From contig JBFMAU010000138.1 in NCBI GenBank assembly GCA_040755335.1, positions 1-16,542 of the forward strand: a stretch of 16,542 nt of DNA. The letters are read 5' to 3'. The position numbers were made by a program, and so were the translations under genes. Numbering within the stretch: the stretch's first letter is position 1; each line of letters opens with the position of its first letter. This stretch comes from UBA7656 sp040755335. GTDB taxonomy: Bacteria; Acidobacteriota; Blastocatellia; UBA7656. A model generated the notes under the pieces. That model was not told the origin of the DNA. It worked only from the letters and a program-made list of their open reading frames with translations, and made no database searches. Of the stretch, positions 1 through 6,629 are shown piece by piece.

Positions 1-361
1 GCGAATTATCCCCTCCAGGGTCATCCTGAATCAACTCGACTTCGTTATGACCCGACCAGAGTTTGGAGTTGTAGCTCAGAGCGAGAGTGTAAGAGACAGA
101 CCCCCGCCCTCCGATTGTGACGAGAGGGATATTGACAGAGAGGTTGCCATTGGCGAGGTTGACGGTCTCCACCTTTTCGTGAGCGTAGGTCGATAGCCCC
201 GCAAGTCCGCTCTTGCTCTCCGAGGGCGTGCCTTTGTCATACGCGCTGTAGCCCTGCTGCGTTTGCGCCAGACTGACTGTTGCTGTCGCCGCTATCGCAA
301 TCGCCGCAAGAACGATCAGGAGACTCTTTCGACCAAACGCTTTCGTCACAGTTCGCTTCAT
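1..361 (-). CDS. Rhs/YD-repeat-type secreted protein, N-terminal fragment
   Basis: The frame starts at the ATG at 361-359 and stays open to the left edge, so about 120 N-terminal residues are visible and the C-terminus is missing. Residues 1-34 form a signal peptide: a basic start (MKRTVTKAFGRK), an Ala/Ile/Leu core and an SLAQ-type cleavage site. The mature part reads HEKVETVNLANGNLSVNIP and then a beta-strand stretch ending SYTLALSYNSKLW. This resembles the opening of large Rhs/YD-repeat wall proteins, in which a 'marks the start of a cage' region of this kind precedes long YD-repeat arrays. The family assignment is from memory of such openings; no YD repeats are inside the window. It is the last gene of the minus-strand export cluster. 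It could instead be another secreted beta-rich repeat protein. Confidence 0.68.
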   Translation of the reverse strand, partial: MKRTVTKAFGRKSLLIVLAAIAIAATATVSLAQTQQGYSAYDKGTPSESKSGLAGLSTYAHEKVETVNLANGNLSVNIPLVTIGGRGSVSYTLALSYNSKLWSGHNEVELIQDDPGGDNS

Positions 362-404
362 TGCTCTTATCCTCCAACGCATCAACGGAACTTCTCGGAA
401 AATG

Positions 405-470
405 GTGGCGCAAACTGTTAGTTTGCGCGTGACTCAAAATTTCATCCTGTCAGGGCGTCGCCGTGCGACG
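405..470. repeat. Paired-hairpin repeat, family B, copy 1
   Basis: Two hairpins lie head to tail. The first has a 9-bp stem (GCGCAAACT at 408-416, loop GTT, AGTTTGCGC at 420-428). The second has a 6-bp stem (CGTCGC at 456-461, loop CGT, GCGACG at 465-470). The spacer contains TTTCATCCTGTCAGGGCG, which closely matches the spacer of the copy at 1138-1211 (TTTCATACTTTCAGGGCG). It lies between the Rhs-type gene and its upstream neighbour. Confidence 0.65.
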
Positions 471-500
471 TATCATTTCGATCCTTCACTGCCGGACAGT

Positions 501-647
501 CAGATCGGTTTTCATTTGAATGTACGGAATGCGAGTGCGTTTTTTTGGAGTGCTGCGACTTGTCGCAGCTTTTGTTTTGGAGTCAAAAGCGGTGACAAGT
601 CACCGCACTCCAAATTTATCCCGTACACTGAATCGAAATCTGATCTG
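501..647. repeat. Nested inverted-repeat element, family A, copy 1 (complete)
   Basis: The outer arms 501-527 and 621-647 are imperfect inverted repeats of 27 nt. Inside, TTTGGAGT (544-551) pairs with ACTCCAAA (607-614). Between those are two 8-bp hairpins with 2-nt loops: GCTGCGAC/GTCGCAGC (552-569) and GCGGTGAC/GTCACCGC (589-606). The same architecture recurs at 15988-16133, and half of it at 6224-6284. Size and symmetry fit a non-autonomous MITE- or REP-pair-like element. It ends just downstream of the stop codon of the gene at 650-1117. Confidence 0.8.
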
Positions 648-649
648 GT

Positions 650-1117
650 TCAATGATCGCGCTCCTCTTTGGCCTGCACGATCAATGTGGCTCTGTACTG
701 GGGCTGCGATTCCTCATACACCGCATACTCGCCCGGTGAGAGGGTCATCTCCTGACCGACTCTCTTCGCTTTCCTCTGCGTCCCCATCGCTGTCACACGC
801 GCATTTGCCTGCCCCGGATTAACACGCTCGATGACCAGCGATATGTCGGACTGAGTTTCGTTGTCAGCCTTGAAGAGTATCCTTCCGGGTTGCGCGTAGA
901 TGACCGGCGGCTGTATGGCATCGCCGTGAACCCACACTCTCACCAACTGGCGATGCTGAGTCTGTCCTCGTTCCTGAGCTTCACTTCCGCTTGCCGACAC
1001 TGAAGGGACGACTTCGCGGCTGCCCACTCGACTGACTACAACCGCAGTGGTTCCAATCAGCAAAACAAGCGCAACCAGTAAGACTATTCGAATCTTCGAG
1101 ACATGATTTCTGCTCAT
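650..1117 (-). CDS. Membrane-anchored small protein with a possible cupredoxin-like domain
   Basis: A 155-residue protein. The start at 1117 is supported by a strong ribosome binding site (GGAGGAG) about 8 bases upstream. Residues about 9-29 form one hydrophobic helix after a basic N-terminus, so it is a signal anchor or signal peptide. A low-complexity polar linker (about 31-57) follows, then a compact beta-rich domain. The stretch VIYAQPGRILFKADNETQSD resembles the 'pG-x-v-x-f-x-N' strand pair of cupredoxin-like domains, but no Cys or clear His copper ligands are present, so metal binding is doubtful. The end is rich in Gln and Glu. It lies between the LolA-like gene and the Rhs-type gene on the same strand, with paired-hairpin repeats in both gaps. 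I do not recognise a named family; the fold is a guess. Confidence 0.7.
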   Translation of the reverse strand: MSRNHVSKIRIVLLVALVLLIGTTAVVVSRVGSREVVPSVSASGSEAQERGQTQHRQLVRVWVHGDAIQPPVIYAQPGRILFKADNETQSDISLVIERVNPGQANARVTAMGTQRKAKRVGQEMTLSPGEYAVYEESQPQYRATLIVQAKEERDH

Positions 1118-1137
1118 TGTTAAATCTCCTCCGAAAA

Positions 1138-1211
1138 GTGGCGCAAGCTGTTAGCTTGCGAGTTTCCAGTTTTCATACTTTCAGGGCGCGCAATCTACCA
1201 GATTGCGCCAC
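1138..1211. repeat. Paired-hairpin repeat, family B, copy 2
   Basis: GTGGCGC at 1138-1144 and GCGCCAC at 1205-1211 bound the element as inverted ends. Stem 1 is CGCAAGCT / AGCTTGCG around loop GTT (1142-1160). Stem 2 is GCGCAATCT / AGATTGCGC around loop ACC (1188-1208). The spacer carries TTTCATACTTTCAGGGCG. It sits just upstream of the ribosome binding site of the gene at 650-1117 and would be in its mRNA leader if transcription comes from further upstream. Confidence 0.72.
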
Positions 1212-1271
1212 AAGACTCTTTTGTAAACCCGGATGAAAAACCCGGCGGCTATGCGCCCATCTTTTCATTCA

Positions 1272-2132
1272 TCACTTGTCGCGAAACTTCGCGTCATCGA
1301 TCTGCGCGTTGACCTTCACCTCGTTGACCTCGATCCGAAAATCTCTCCGCCCTCCCTCGCGGTGCGTTACCTCCATCGGCCACATCACTCCTCCTACACT
1401 CTTCCATCTACCGAATTCCACTCTCACATCCTTCAGCGCCGCTCCCTCATCGTCTATCTTCCGTCGCGGATCATCCGGCTCTAACCAACTGGCCATCTCC
1501 ACCATCGCGCTCTCCCGGTTGATGTAATAACTCACTCGCCTCCTGTCTCCTCCCACTGGCCCAATCGCGTCTTCTACCTCCACCTGATCCTGTATCACCG
1601 TTCCGCTCTCTCCCGGCTCGACTCTCTGCCCAGACTCCCGATATGCCGCTCCACTCGCTCTTGTGACGAACAACCTCTCTGGCCATATCCTCACTATCGC
1701 CCGGATGTCTCGCGCCTCTTCTTCGGTCAATCTCGTCGCTCCCTCTCGCCACGCCTTCGTCCCGTCGAAGCCATAGACCTCCACTCCCTTTCCCCGGTTT
1801 ATCTCAACTCGCGCCTGCTCTGGATATCGGCGATATATCGTCACCGCCCATTGCTCGACGGCTCGCTCTTCGTTGTCGAAGTAGATGATCGATCCTCGAA
1901 GCAGAGAAGTCGTAACCCCGCCATTCCATCCGTGCTTGCGTCTTGCTCGCTCTTCAGCGTCTTCAGACTGCATCGCTTCTGTTGACGCGGTTTCAACTGC
2001 GGGCTTCGATGCTGGCAGTATCAAAGCCATCACCCGACCGATAGCCGCGCGACCCGGTTCGCTCATCGCCACTACTGTGAGCAGAAAAACTATCCCTGCT
2101 CCCGCTGCAATCATTCGCTTTCGGTTCTTCAT
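1272..2132 (-). CDS. Secreted LolA/outer-membrane-lipoprotein-sorting-like protein
   Basis: A 286-residue protein. I place the start at the ATG at 2132-2130 (MKNRKRMIAAG), preceded by a GAGGGAC-type weak ribosome site. The in-frame upstream ATG at 2201 would add residues encoded purely by a heptamer repeat (VSGQWSVVSTDNG-like), which looks spurious. Residues about 7-23 are a hydrophobic export segment. The rest alternates short beta strands with Arg/Glu-rich turns: YFDNEERAVEQWAV, RVEINRGKGVEVYGFDG, and a C-terminal FRIEVNEVKVNAQIDDAKF. That last motif, strands ending in 'hN..iDdakF', is typical of LolA/LolB-like beta-barrel proteins that bind lipidated or hydrophobic partners in the periplasm. 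The role is inferred from fold resemblance only. The gene follows the BACON/NHL gene by about 80 bp on the same strand, so co-transcription is likely. Confidence 0.7.
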   Translation of the reverse strand: MKNRKRMIAAGAGIVFLLTVVAMSEPGRAAIGRVMALILPASKPAVETASTEAMQSEDAEERARRKHGWNGGVTTSLLRGSIIYFDNEERAVEQWAVTIYRRYPEQARVEINRGKGVEVYGFDGTKAWREGATRLTEEEARDIRAIVRIWPERLFVTRASGAAYRESGQRVEPGESGTVIQDQVEVEDAIGPVGGDRRRVSYYINRESAMVEMASWLEPDDPRRKIDDEGAALKDVRVEFGRWKSVGGVMWPMEVTHREGGRRDFRIEVNEVKVNAQIDDAKFRDK

Positions 2133-2137
2133 AACTT

Positions 2138-2216
2138 GTCCCTCGTCCGTTGTCCGTCGTCCGTTGTCAGTGGAAACAACTGACCACTGACCACTGACCA
2201 CCGACCACTGCCTACT
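2138..2216. repeat. Heptanucleotide tandem repeat array filling an intergenic gap
   Basis: Consecutive 7-mers can be read without a break on the plus strand: GTCCCTC, GTCCGTT, GTCCGTC, GTCCGTT, GTCAGTG (2138-2172), an interruption of about 9 nt, then GACCACT, GACCACT, GACCACC, GACCACT, GCCTACT (2182-2216). The left half ends GTCAGTG and the right half contains CACTGAC, so the two halves can also pair. The array fills the gap between the stop codon of the gene at 2212-4989 and the start of the gene at 1272-2132. It resembles heptameric short tandemly repeated repetitive sequences described from filamentous cyanobacteria. Confidence 0.8.
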
Positions 2217-4989
2217 GTGCTTTCCTTATTCGATTGTTCTCCGTGTCGATGACGTAAAGCTCGCCCGTAAGTCCATAGCTCACTCCGTAAGGCAGATTGA
2301 ACTGTGCCGCCGTGCAACTCCCATCGGCATACCCGGCTGTTCCAGTCCCCGCGTAAGTCGTCACGGCTGTCGAGGAGACCACCAGCTTGCGAATCCGATT
2401 GTTGCTGCGGTCTGCGATGAAGACCGTATCCCCGCCCGTCGAAGTGAAGGCCAGATGTGCCGGATAGTTGAACCGAGCCGCCGTCCCTGTGCCGTCCGCG
2501 AATCCTGCTACATCCGCCCCCGCCAGCTTCGTCCCCGCTGCCGTCGAAGGATTGACCTGCCAGATGGAATGACGAACCACATCGCTGATGTACAGCATGT
2601 TGCCCGCTCCTCCGACCGTCACCCCCAGTGGAGTGTTGAGACCGCCCGTCACGGCAAGAGTCGAAGATGTTCCGGTCGAAGTGAGCTTGCGCACTTTGGC
2701 ATTGCCGGTGTCCGAGACGTAGATGAACGTGTCAGGCGAGACGACCATCCCCTGAGGCGAATTGAAACGACTCGTCGAAGCAGCGCCGTCGGTGTAACCC
2801 GGAGCGCCGCCCTTGCCTGAAAATATGGCCGAAGTCCACGAGCCTGCCGAGTAGGTGAGCTTGCGGATGCAGTGATTGCTCGTGTCGGCGACGAGCAGAG
2901 TGGTGACTACTCCGTTGGCATCTTTTATGGCCGCAATGCCTCGCGGATTGTTGAAGCGGGCAGTCGCGCCCGTCCCTTCCAGATACCCGGCCACGCCGCT
3001 GCCTGCGATGAGCGAAGTCTTGCCTACGTTAGGCCCTTCGAGGTAGATCATCCTTATGCGATGGTTCTCGGTGTCGGCGATGAAGAGCGCGTAGAGGGAG
3101 GTCTGAGGATGTTTGGCAATGACCGAAGAGTTCGGGCTGTTCCACTTCGATGAGATGCCAGTGCCTTCGGCATAACTGGCCGAGCCGTTGCCCGCAAACG
3201 TAGAGACCTGACACACTCCTCCGCTGCCTGCTTGAGTAACGGTGAAAGTCTGTCCGGCGATGGTTATCGTTCCGGTGCGAGTGGCTCCCGAATTATTGGC
3301 CACCGTAAAAGTGACCGTTCCGTTGCCAGTGCCGCTTGCTCCGCTCGTGATGCTGATCCAGCTATCGGCAGTCGTGGCAGTCCACGAGCAGAATCCGTTA
3401 TTGGTCGTCACTGTCACGCTGCCCGATCCGCCGGTCGAGGGGAAACTCTGGCTCGTGGGACTGATCGAATAGGTGCAGCCCGTGTCCTGAGAAATGAAAC
3501 ACATCTGTCCGTTGACGTTTATCGTCCCCGTGCGCGCCGGGCCAGTATTTGCGCTGACCGAGTAGCTGATCGTTCCGTTGCCGGTGCCGCTCGCGCCCGC
3601 AGTGATCGTTATCCAGCTATCGCTTGGGTTGGCAATCCAGGTACACTCGGCTGCCGTCTCGACTGAAATCTGGCCTGTGCCTCCTGCGGAGATGAAGTTC
3701 TGACTTGTGGGAGTGAGGGTGTAATTGCAGTTGGGAGCCTGAGTGACAGTGTGAGTCTGTCCGGCGATGGTTATCGTCCCCTGACGCGAGGAAGTCGTAG
3801 GATTGGCCTCGACTGTGTAATTGACCGCGCCGTTGCCGCTGCCCGTCGCGCCCGATGTTATGGTGATCCACGCGACGTTACTGGCAGCCGTCCACGCGCA
3901 ACCTGCGCCTGCTGTGACATTGACTGTCCCGTTGTCACCCGATGCGGGGAAACCCGACGAGGTGGGCGACAGTGAATAACTGCACGAGTTGCCGCTCTGA
4001 GTGACAGTGAAAGTCTGACCGGCGATGGTCATCGTTCCAGTGCGCGAGGTTGTCAGAGGATTGGTCGAAACGGAGAAGCTGACCGAGCCGTTGCCCGCGC
4101 CCGATGCGCCCGCAGTGATCGTTATCCACGAGTCGTTGCTTGTGGCAGTCCACTGGCAGGTCGCGACGTTGGGGGTAACAGTTATGTTTCCTGTTCCGCC
4201 GCTTGCGGAGAAAGTCTGACTCGTTGGGCTGATCGTATAAGTGCAGGCTGCCTGATTGAGAGTGAAGGTCTGACCGGCGACAGTTATCGAGCCGCTTCTC
4301 GCCGCTCCGGTGTTGCCGTTGAACGAATAAGAAACCGTTCCATTGCCCGCGCCCGACGCGCCAGAAGTAATGCTGATCCACGTAGCGTTGCTTGAAGCAG
4401 TCCACGAGCAACCCGTCTGGGAGGTGACATCGACCGTCCCCGACCCGCTGGCAGCGCCGACGGAGTTGTTTGTTGGACTGATCGAGTAAGTGCATCCGGC
4501 GGATGCCGGGTCCTGATTGACAGTGAAAGTTTGACCGGCGATGGTCATCGTCCCCGCGCGAGGAGTTGTCAGTGTGTTGGAAGCGACCGAATAGCTGACC
4601 GCGCCATTGCCGCTGCCCGACGCGCCCGCGGTGATCGTTATCCAGTCCGTGCTGTTGCTCACGGCAGTCCATGCGCAACCCACGTCGGCAGTTACATTCA
4701 CTGAGCCGGTTCCGCCCGATGCTGCAAAGTTCTGGCTTGCGGGACTGATGGAGTACGAGCAACTGCTCGATGTTTCCGTCTGCTCTGTGGCCACGAGCTT
4801 TCCGCCCGCGTAGTAATACTCTTTTGCGGGCGTCGAGGGAGTCAGCGCCGCAGGAGCGATCTGTTCTTCATTTGAAGAAAACAGCTTCAATCCGGCAAGC
4901 GCCCCCGTGCCGAGCGCGAGACAGACGATCAGGATCATCGCAGCGACTTTGCCGCGTCTTGTTTTTTCCGCGCGGGCTTTCTTTTTCAT
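2212..4989 (-). CDS. Exported surface protein: six BACON repeats plus six-blade NHL propeller
   Basis: A 925-residue protein. The start at 4989 (MKKKARAEKTRRGK) is preceded by a GGGAGAGG ribosome site; the in-frame ATG at 5037 has none. Residues about 15-34 form a membrane/signal segment and 40-76 a linker. Residues 77-592 hold six tandem repeats of 83-89 residues, each beginning C-x-Y-[ST]-[IL]-[ST]-P and containing a GC-x-W or C-x-W core, a W-I-[ST]-I-T segment and ending G-Q-x-x-x-[VIL]-x-Q. These are BACON-type Ig-like modules (encoded at 3214-4761). Each repeat has two Cys about 28 residues apart, suggesting one disulfide per module. Residues 593-925 hold six NHL-type blades marked by IADTENHRIR, VADTSNHCIR, VSDTGNAKVR, ISDVVRHSIW, IADRSNNRIR and VIDTENNRIR, enough to close a six-blade propeller. 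Such proteins are extracellular binding or adhesion proteins; the ligand is unknown. It heads the minus-strand export cluster. Confidence 0.92.
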   Translation of the reverse strand: MKKKARAEKTRRGKVAAMILIVCLALGTGALAGLKLFSSNEEQIAPAALTPSTPAKEYYYAGGKLVATEQTETSSSCSYSISPASQNFAASGGTGSVNVTADVGCAWTAVSNSTDWITITAGASGSGNGAVSYSVASNTLTTPRAGTMTIAGQTFTVNQDPASAGCTYSISPTNNSVGAASGSGTVDVTSQTGCSWTASSNATWISITSGASGAGNGTVSYSFNGNTGAARSGSITVAGQTFTLNQAACTYTISPTSQTFSASGGTGNITVTPNVATCQWTATSNDSWITITAGASGAGNGSVSFSVSTNPLTTSRTGTMTIAGQTFTVTQSGNSCSYSLSPTSSGFPASGDNGTVNVTAGAGCAWTAASNVAWITITSGATGSGNGAVNYTVEANPTTSSRQGTITIAGQTHTVTQAPNCNYTLTPTSQNFISAGGTGQISVETAAECTWIANPSDSWITITAGASGTGNGTISYSVSANTGPARTGTINVNGQMCFISQDTGCTYSISPTSQSFPSTGGSGSVTVTTNNGFCSWTATTADSWISITSGASGTGNGTVTFTVANNSGATRTGTITIAGQTFTVTQAGSGGVCQVSTFAGNGSASYAEGTGISSKWNSPNSSVIAKHPQTSLYALFIADTENHRIRMIYLEGPNVGKTSLIAGSGVAGYLEGTGATARFNNPRGIAAIKDANGVVTTLLVADTSNHCIRKLTYSAGSWTSAIFSGKGGAPGYTDGAASTSRFNSPQGMVVSPDTFIYVSDTGNAKVRKLTSTGTSSTLAVTGGLNTPLGVTVGGAGNMLYISDVVRHSIWQVNPSTAAGTKLAGADVAGFADGTGTAARFNYPAHLAFTSTGGDTVFIADRSNNRIRKLVVSSTAVTTYAGTGTAGYADGSCTAAQFNLPYGVSYGLTGELYVIDTENNRIRKAQ

Positions 4990-5114
4990 AAGGGCGCACC
5001 TCTCCCGGGGCGCGAACAGGCTTCGCGCTGTCAGCATTCAAAAATTTTTCGGACTTTTCGTTGAGAGGAGACCGCAAGGCATACAACTATTGATGCGTCC
5101 GAGGTCTCGACCCT

Positions 5115-5139
5115 GAGGTAAGGGCAATCGATTTACCTC
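5115..5139. promoter_or_regulatory. Inverted repeat in the upstream region of the BACON/NHL gene
   Basis: GAGGTAA (5115-5121) and TTACCTC (5133-5139) form a perfect 7-bp inverted repeat separated by 11 bases, about 130 bp upstream of the start at 4989. It could be an operator or a leader hairpin. No convincing promoter was found around it, although TTGATC and TATCTT occur with 17-bp spacing on the minus strand just upstream. Confidence 0.3.
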
Positions 5140-5236
5140 GCACGCTAAGATATAACCTGTCGGTCCGGCGATCAATACCCCTTTCCCATCTTTTCCCTCT
5201 TTTTCCTATCTCTTCACAGAAGGAAAAGCGGCGGGG

Positions 5237-5440
5237 TCATCTCCTGTCAGAATTATCCGAACATAGCCTGACTATAGAGGGCTTGCAGATGAGCTTTCGC
5301 CCGCCCGGAGTTTCCAGCACGTGAAGTTTTTCTTTCCAGTTATGAATCGTGCGGGTAGTGACGCCAGCGGCGTTGGCTGCATCCTTGATGCTTAACATTT
5401 CGGTCTCTTTCTGGCAGTGCGGACAGAAGAATAAACACAT
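5237..5440 (-). CDS. Small zinc-ribbon-like plus helix-turn-helix DNA-binding protein
   Basis: A 67-residue protein. The start at 5440 has a GAGAGG ribosome site 7 bases upstream. The N-terminus carries one CPHC knuckle (C6, C9) followed by KETEM. Residues about 15-58 read MLSIKDAANAAGVTTRTIHN and then WKEKLHVLETPGGRKLICKP. This is the excisionase/MerR-like winged-helix pattern: a helix, a 'GVTTRTIHNW' recognition helix and a short basic wing. Only one Cys pair is evident near the N-terminus (others at 52 and 60), so metal binding would need those or a partner. It is likely a local transcription regulator; no target is visible. It lies downstream of the universal stress gene on the same strand, separated by about 245 bp and a paired-hairpin repeat. 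Confidence 0.75.
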   Translation of the reverse strand: MCLFFCPHCQKETEMLSIKDAANAAGVTTRTIHNWKEKLHVLETPGGRKLICKPSIVRLCSDNSDRR

Positions 5441-5583
5441 ACTGAAACCTCTCTGTTCCTCGAATGAATTGATGCACGGGTCTTAACAGGCGCTCTGCTC
5501 TCACCATCGGGCGGGATAGAAATAACACACTGCGCGGAGAGATCGCAAGGAAAGTTTCATTGTGCGCAGGGCTACTGCAAAGT

Positions 5584-5676
5584 CCTGGGGGCGCACGCTT
5601 CCAGCGTGCTGGCCTCGCGCATTTGGGCGTCATTCGACTCCTAAAGTCTTGCACGCAAGATGCGTGCGTCCCCAGG
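5584..5676. repeat. Paired-hairpin repeat, family C (complete pair)
   Basis: The outer ends CCTGGGGGC (5584-5592) and GTCCCCAGG (5668-5676) are inverted. Hairpin 1 is GCACGCT / AGCGTGC with loop TCC (5593-5609). Hairpin 2 is GCACGCA / TGCGTGC with loop AGA (5651-5667). Located 10 bp downstream of the universal stress gene stop codon, it may also act as a transcript-end hairpin, although it lacks a T-tract in either direction. Confidence 0.72.
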
Positions 5677-5686
5677 CTAGTCGACA

Positions 5687-6118
5687 TCATGGCACGCAGA
5701 TGACAGGAATCTGAGTCCCCCGCAGAACCTTGTCAGCCGTGCCGCCAAACAGCAGTTGCTCAAGCGGGCTTGCGCTCCCGCGTATCCCCATCGCTATGAG
5801 GCTGAAATCAAGGTCCTTGGCTATGCGAAGAATCTCTACGAACGGGATGCCGATGACTATCATCTTGTTTATTTTTTCTCCGGCCTGTTTGTCAGCTATA
5901 ACCGAATCGAGTCTCGCTTCCGCCTCGCTCCTCAGCTTCGTGGTCACTTCTTCGCGTTCGCCCAGAGAGTGTTCAGCCACTCGATCCAGAAACGCATTAT
6001 CGATGACGTGAAGCAGATAGATTTCGCCGTCTTCGGAAACCAGCGAAAGCGCGAAATCGAGCGCGCGCAGCGAGCAGTCGGAAAAATCGACGGGAACCAG
6101 TATGTCGCCTATGTCCAT
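5687..6118 (-). CDS. Universal stress protein (UspA family)
   Basis: A 143-residue single-domain protein of the usual family length. The start at 6118 has a strong AAGGAGG ribosome site. Residues 6-14 (ILVPVDFSD) are the typical first strand with the nucleotide-contacting Asp. IYLLHVID (33-40) is the second strand and VIGIPFVEIL (88-97) the strand-4 region. The C-terminal signature GIRG (111-114) followed by FGGTADKVLR (124-133) and IPVICVP matches the ATP-binding G-x2-G-x9-G-[ST] loop, but has one extra residue and GGT instead of GS, so ATP binding is likely but not certain. It is a cytoplasmic stress-response protein. It stands as a single gene, reading away from the insertion region. Confidence 0.92.
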   Translation of the reverse strand: MDIGDILVPVDFSDCSLRALDFALSLVSEDGEIYLLHVIDNAFLDRVAEHSLGEREEVTTKLRSEAEARLDSVIADKQAGEKINKMIVIGIPFVEILRIAKDLDFSLIAMGIRGSASPLEQLLFGGTADKVLRGTQIPVICVP

Positions 6119-6223
6119 CCTTGCCTCCTTCGATCAGGACTGCGCCCCTTTCGATCACATAATACAACACAACGCCTCTGCGCTTCATCGCCTGATTGAA
6201 TCGAAACCGTACCTGCCTTTCTT

Positions 6224-6284
6224 CCGTATAGGATTTCGATTCGGTGTAGGGAACAAATTTGGAGTGCGGTAACTCGTTACCGCT
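6224..6284. repeat. Nested inverted-repeat element, family A, truncated copy
   Basis: The left half matches copy 3: an outer-arm stretch (GGATTTCGATTCGGTGTA), then AAATTTGGAGT and one 8-bp hairpin GCGGTAAC/GTTACCGC with loop TC (6266-6283). The second hairpin and right arm are missing. The stem differs from copies 1 and 3 at paired positions (GGTAAC with GTTACC against GGTGAC with GTCACC), so pairing is preserved. It lies about 110 bp left of the duplicated 71-bp block. Confidence 0.65.
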
Positions 6285-6396
6285 TTTGATTTCAATACCA
6301 AACAGGCGAGAGACCCTGTTTGCCCTGCGGCGCAGCCGCGCTGCGACCTCTGCGGTAAATCAGGCGTGAGCGAATCTCGCTTTACGTTTCGAGCCA
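6285..6396. other. Hairpin-rich non-coding stretch
   Basis: No credible gene. AAACAGG (6300-6306) pairs with CCTGTTT (6315-6321), and the following stretch holds several overlapping short palindromes such as CTGCGGCGCAG. The last 16 bases include TTTACGTTT (6381-6389), which also occurs at the same offset before the right copy of the 71-bp repeat (8793-8801). Confidence 0.4.
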
Positions 6397-6467
6397 TAAG
6401 TTTTACGCTTCCCCGTCATGACGGAGAAACTTCTCGCCTGGTGTGTTCACCTCTACACTGCGCTCGG
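6397..6467. repeat. 71-bp direct repeat, left copy
   Basis: Identical base for base to 8809-8879, at a constant offset of 2412. It contains 21 bases upstream of the ATG and the first 50 bases of the phosphatidylcholine-synthase-like coding sequence. After 6467 the two copies diverge completely. To the left, identity drops over seven bases (6390-6396) and resumes for nine (6381-6389). Confidence 0.95.
6418..6467 (+). pseudogene. 5' fragment of the phosphatidylcholine-synthase-like gene
   Basis: The ATG at 6418 and the next 16 codons are identical to the start of the intact gene at 8830. The frame then runs into unrelated sequence, through a 12-G run, to a stop at 6565-6567, giving a 49-codon open frame without any catalytic motif. 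It looks like the remnant left when the intervening segment entered the gene. A function as a short peptide cannot be excluded but has no support. Confidence 0.75.
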
Positions 6468-6550
6468 CAGTTTAAGCCGCCTCTCGAAGAAACTACAGTT
6501 TCCGCGGGGAGGGGGGGGGGGGATAGAAGTTACGTTTAACGCAGGATCGT

Positions 6551-6579
6551 TTGTATTACAAATTTAGGTTTGATATAGT
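6551..6579 (+). promoter_or_regulatory. Sigma-70-type promoter of the inserted gene
   Basis: TTGTAT (6551-6556) and TATAGT (6574-6579) are separated by exactly 17 bases in an AT-rich context. This places transcription start near 6586, about 45 bases before the chosen ATG at 6630. A 12-G run ends 28 bases upstream of the -35 box. Confidence 0.5.
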
Positions 6580-6629
6580 CGCGGGTGTTCGATCAAGACA
6601 TTTCGTTGAAAGCTGATAAGGAACTATTG

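Noticed and set aside
237..437. 66-codon minus-strand open frame at the Rhs-type gene start
   Set aside because: It is out of frame with the signal-peptide-bearing frame starting at 361 and crosses the hairpin repeat at 405-470.
2133..2201. N-terminal extension of the LolA-like protein from the ATG at 2201
   Set aside because: The extension is encoded entirely by the heptamer repeat and would displace the signal segment from the N-terminus.
3935..4762. 275-codon minus-strand open frame inside the BACON region
   Set aside because: A frame-shifted reading of the tandem repeats (low-complexity, His/Arg/Asn-rich), overlapping the real frame.
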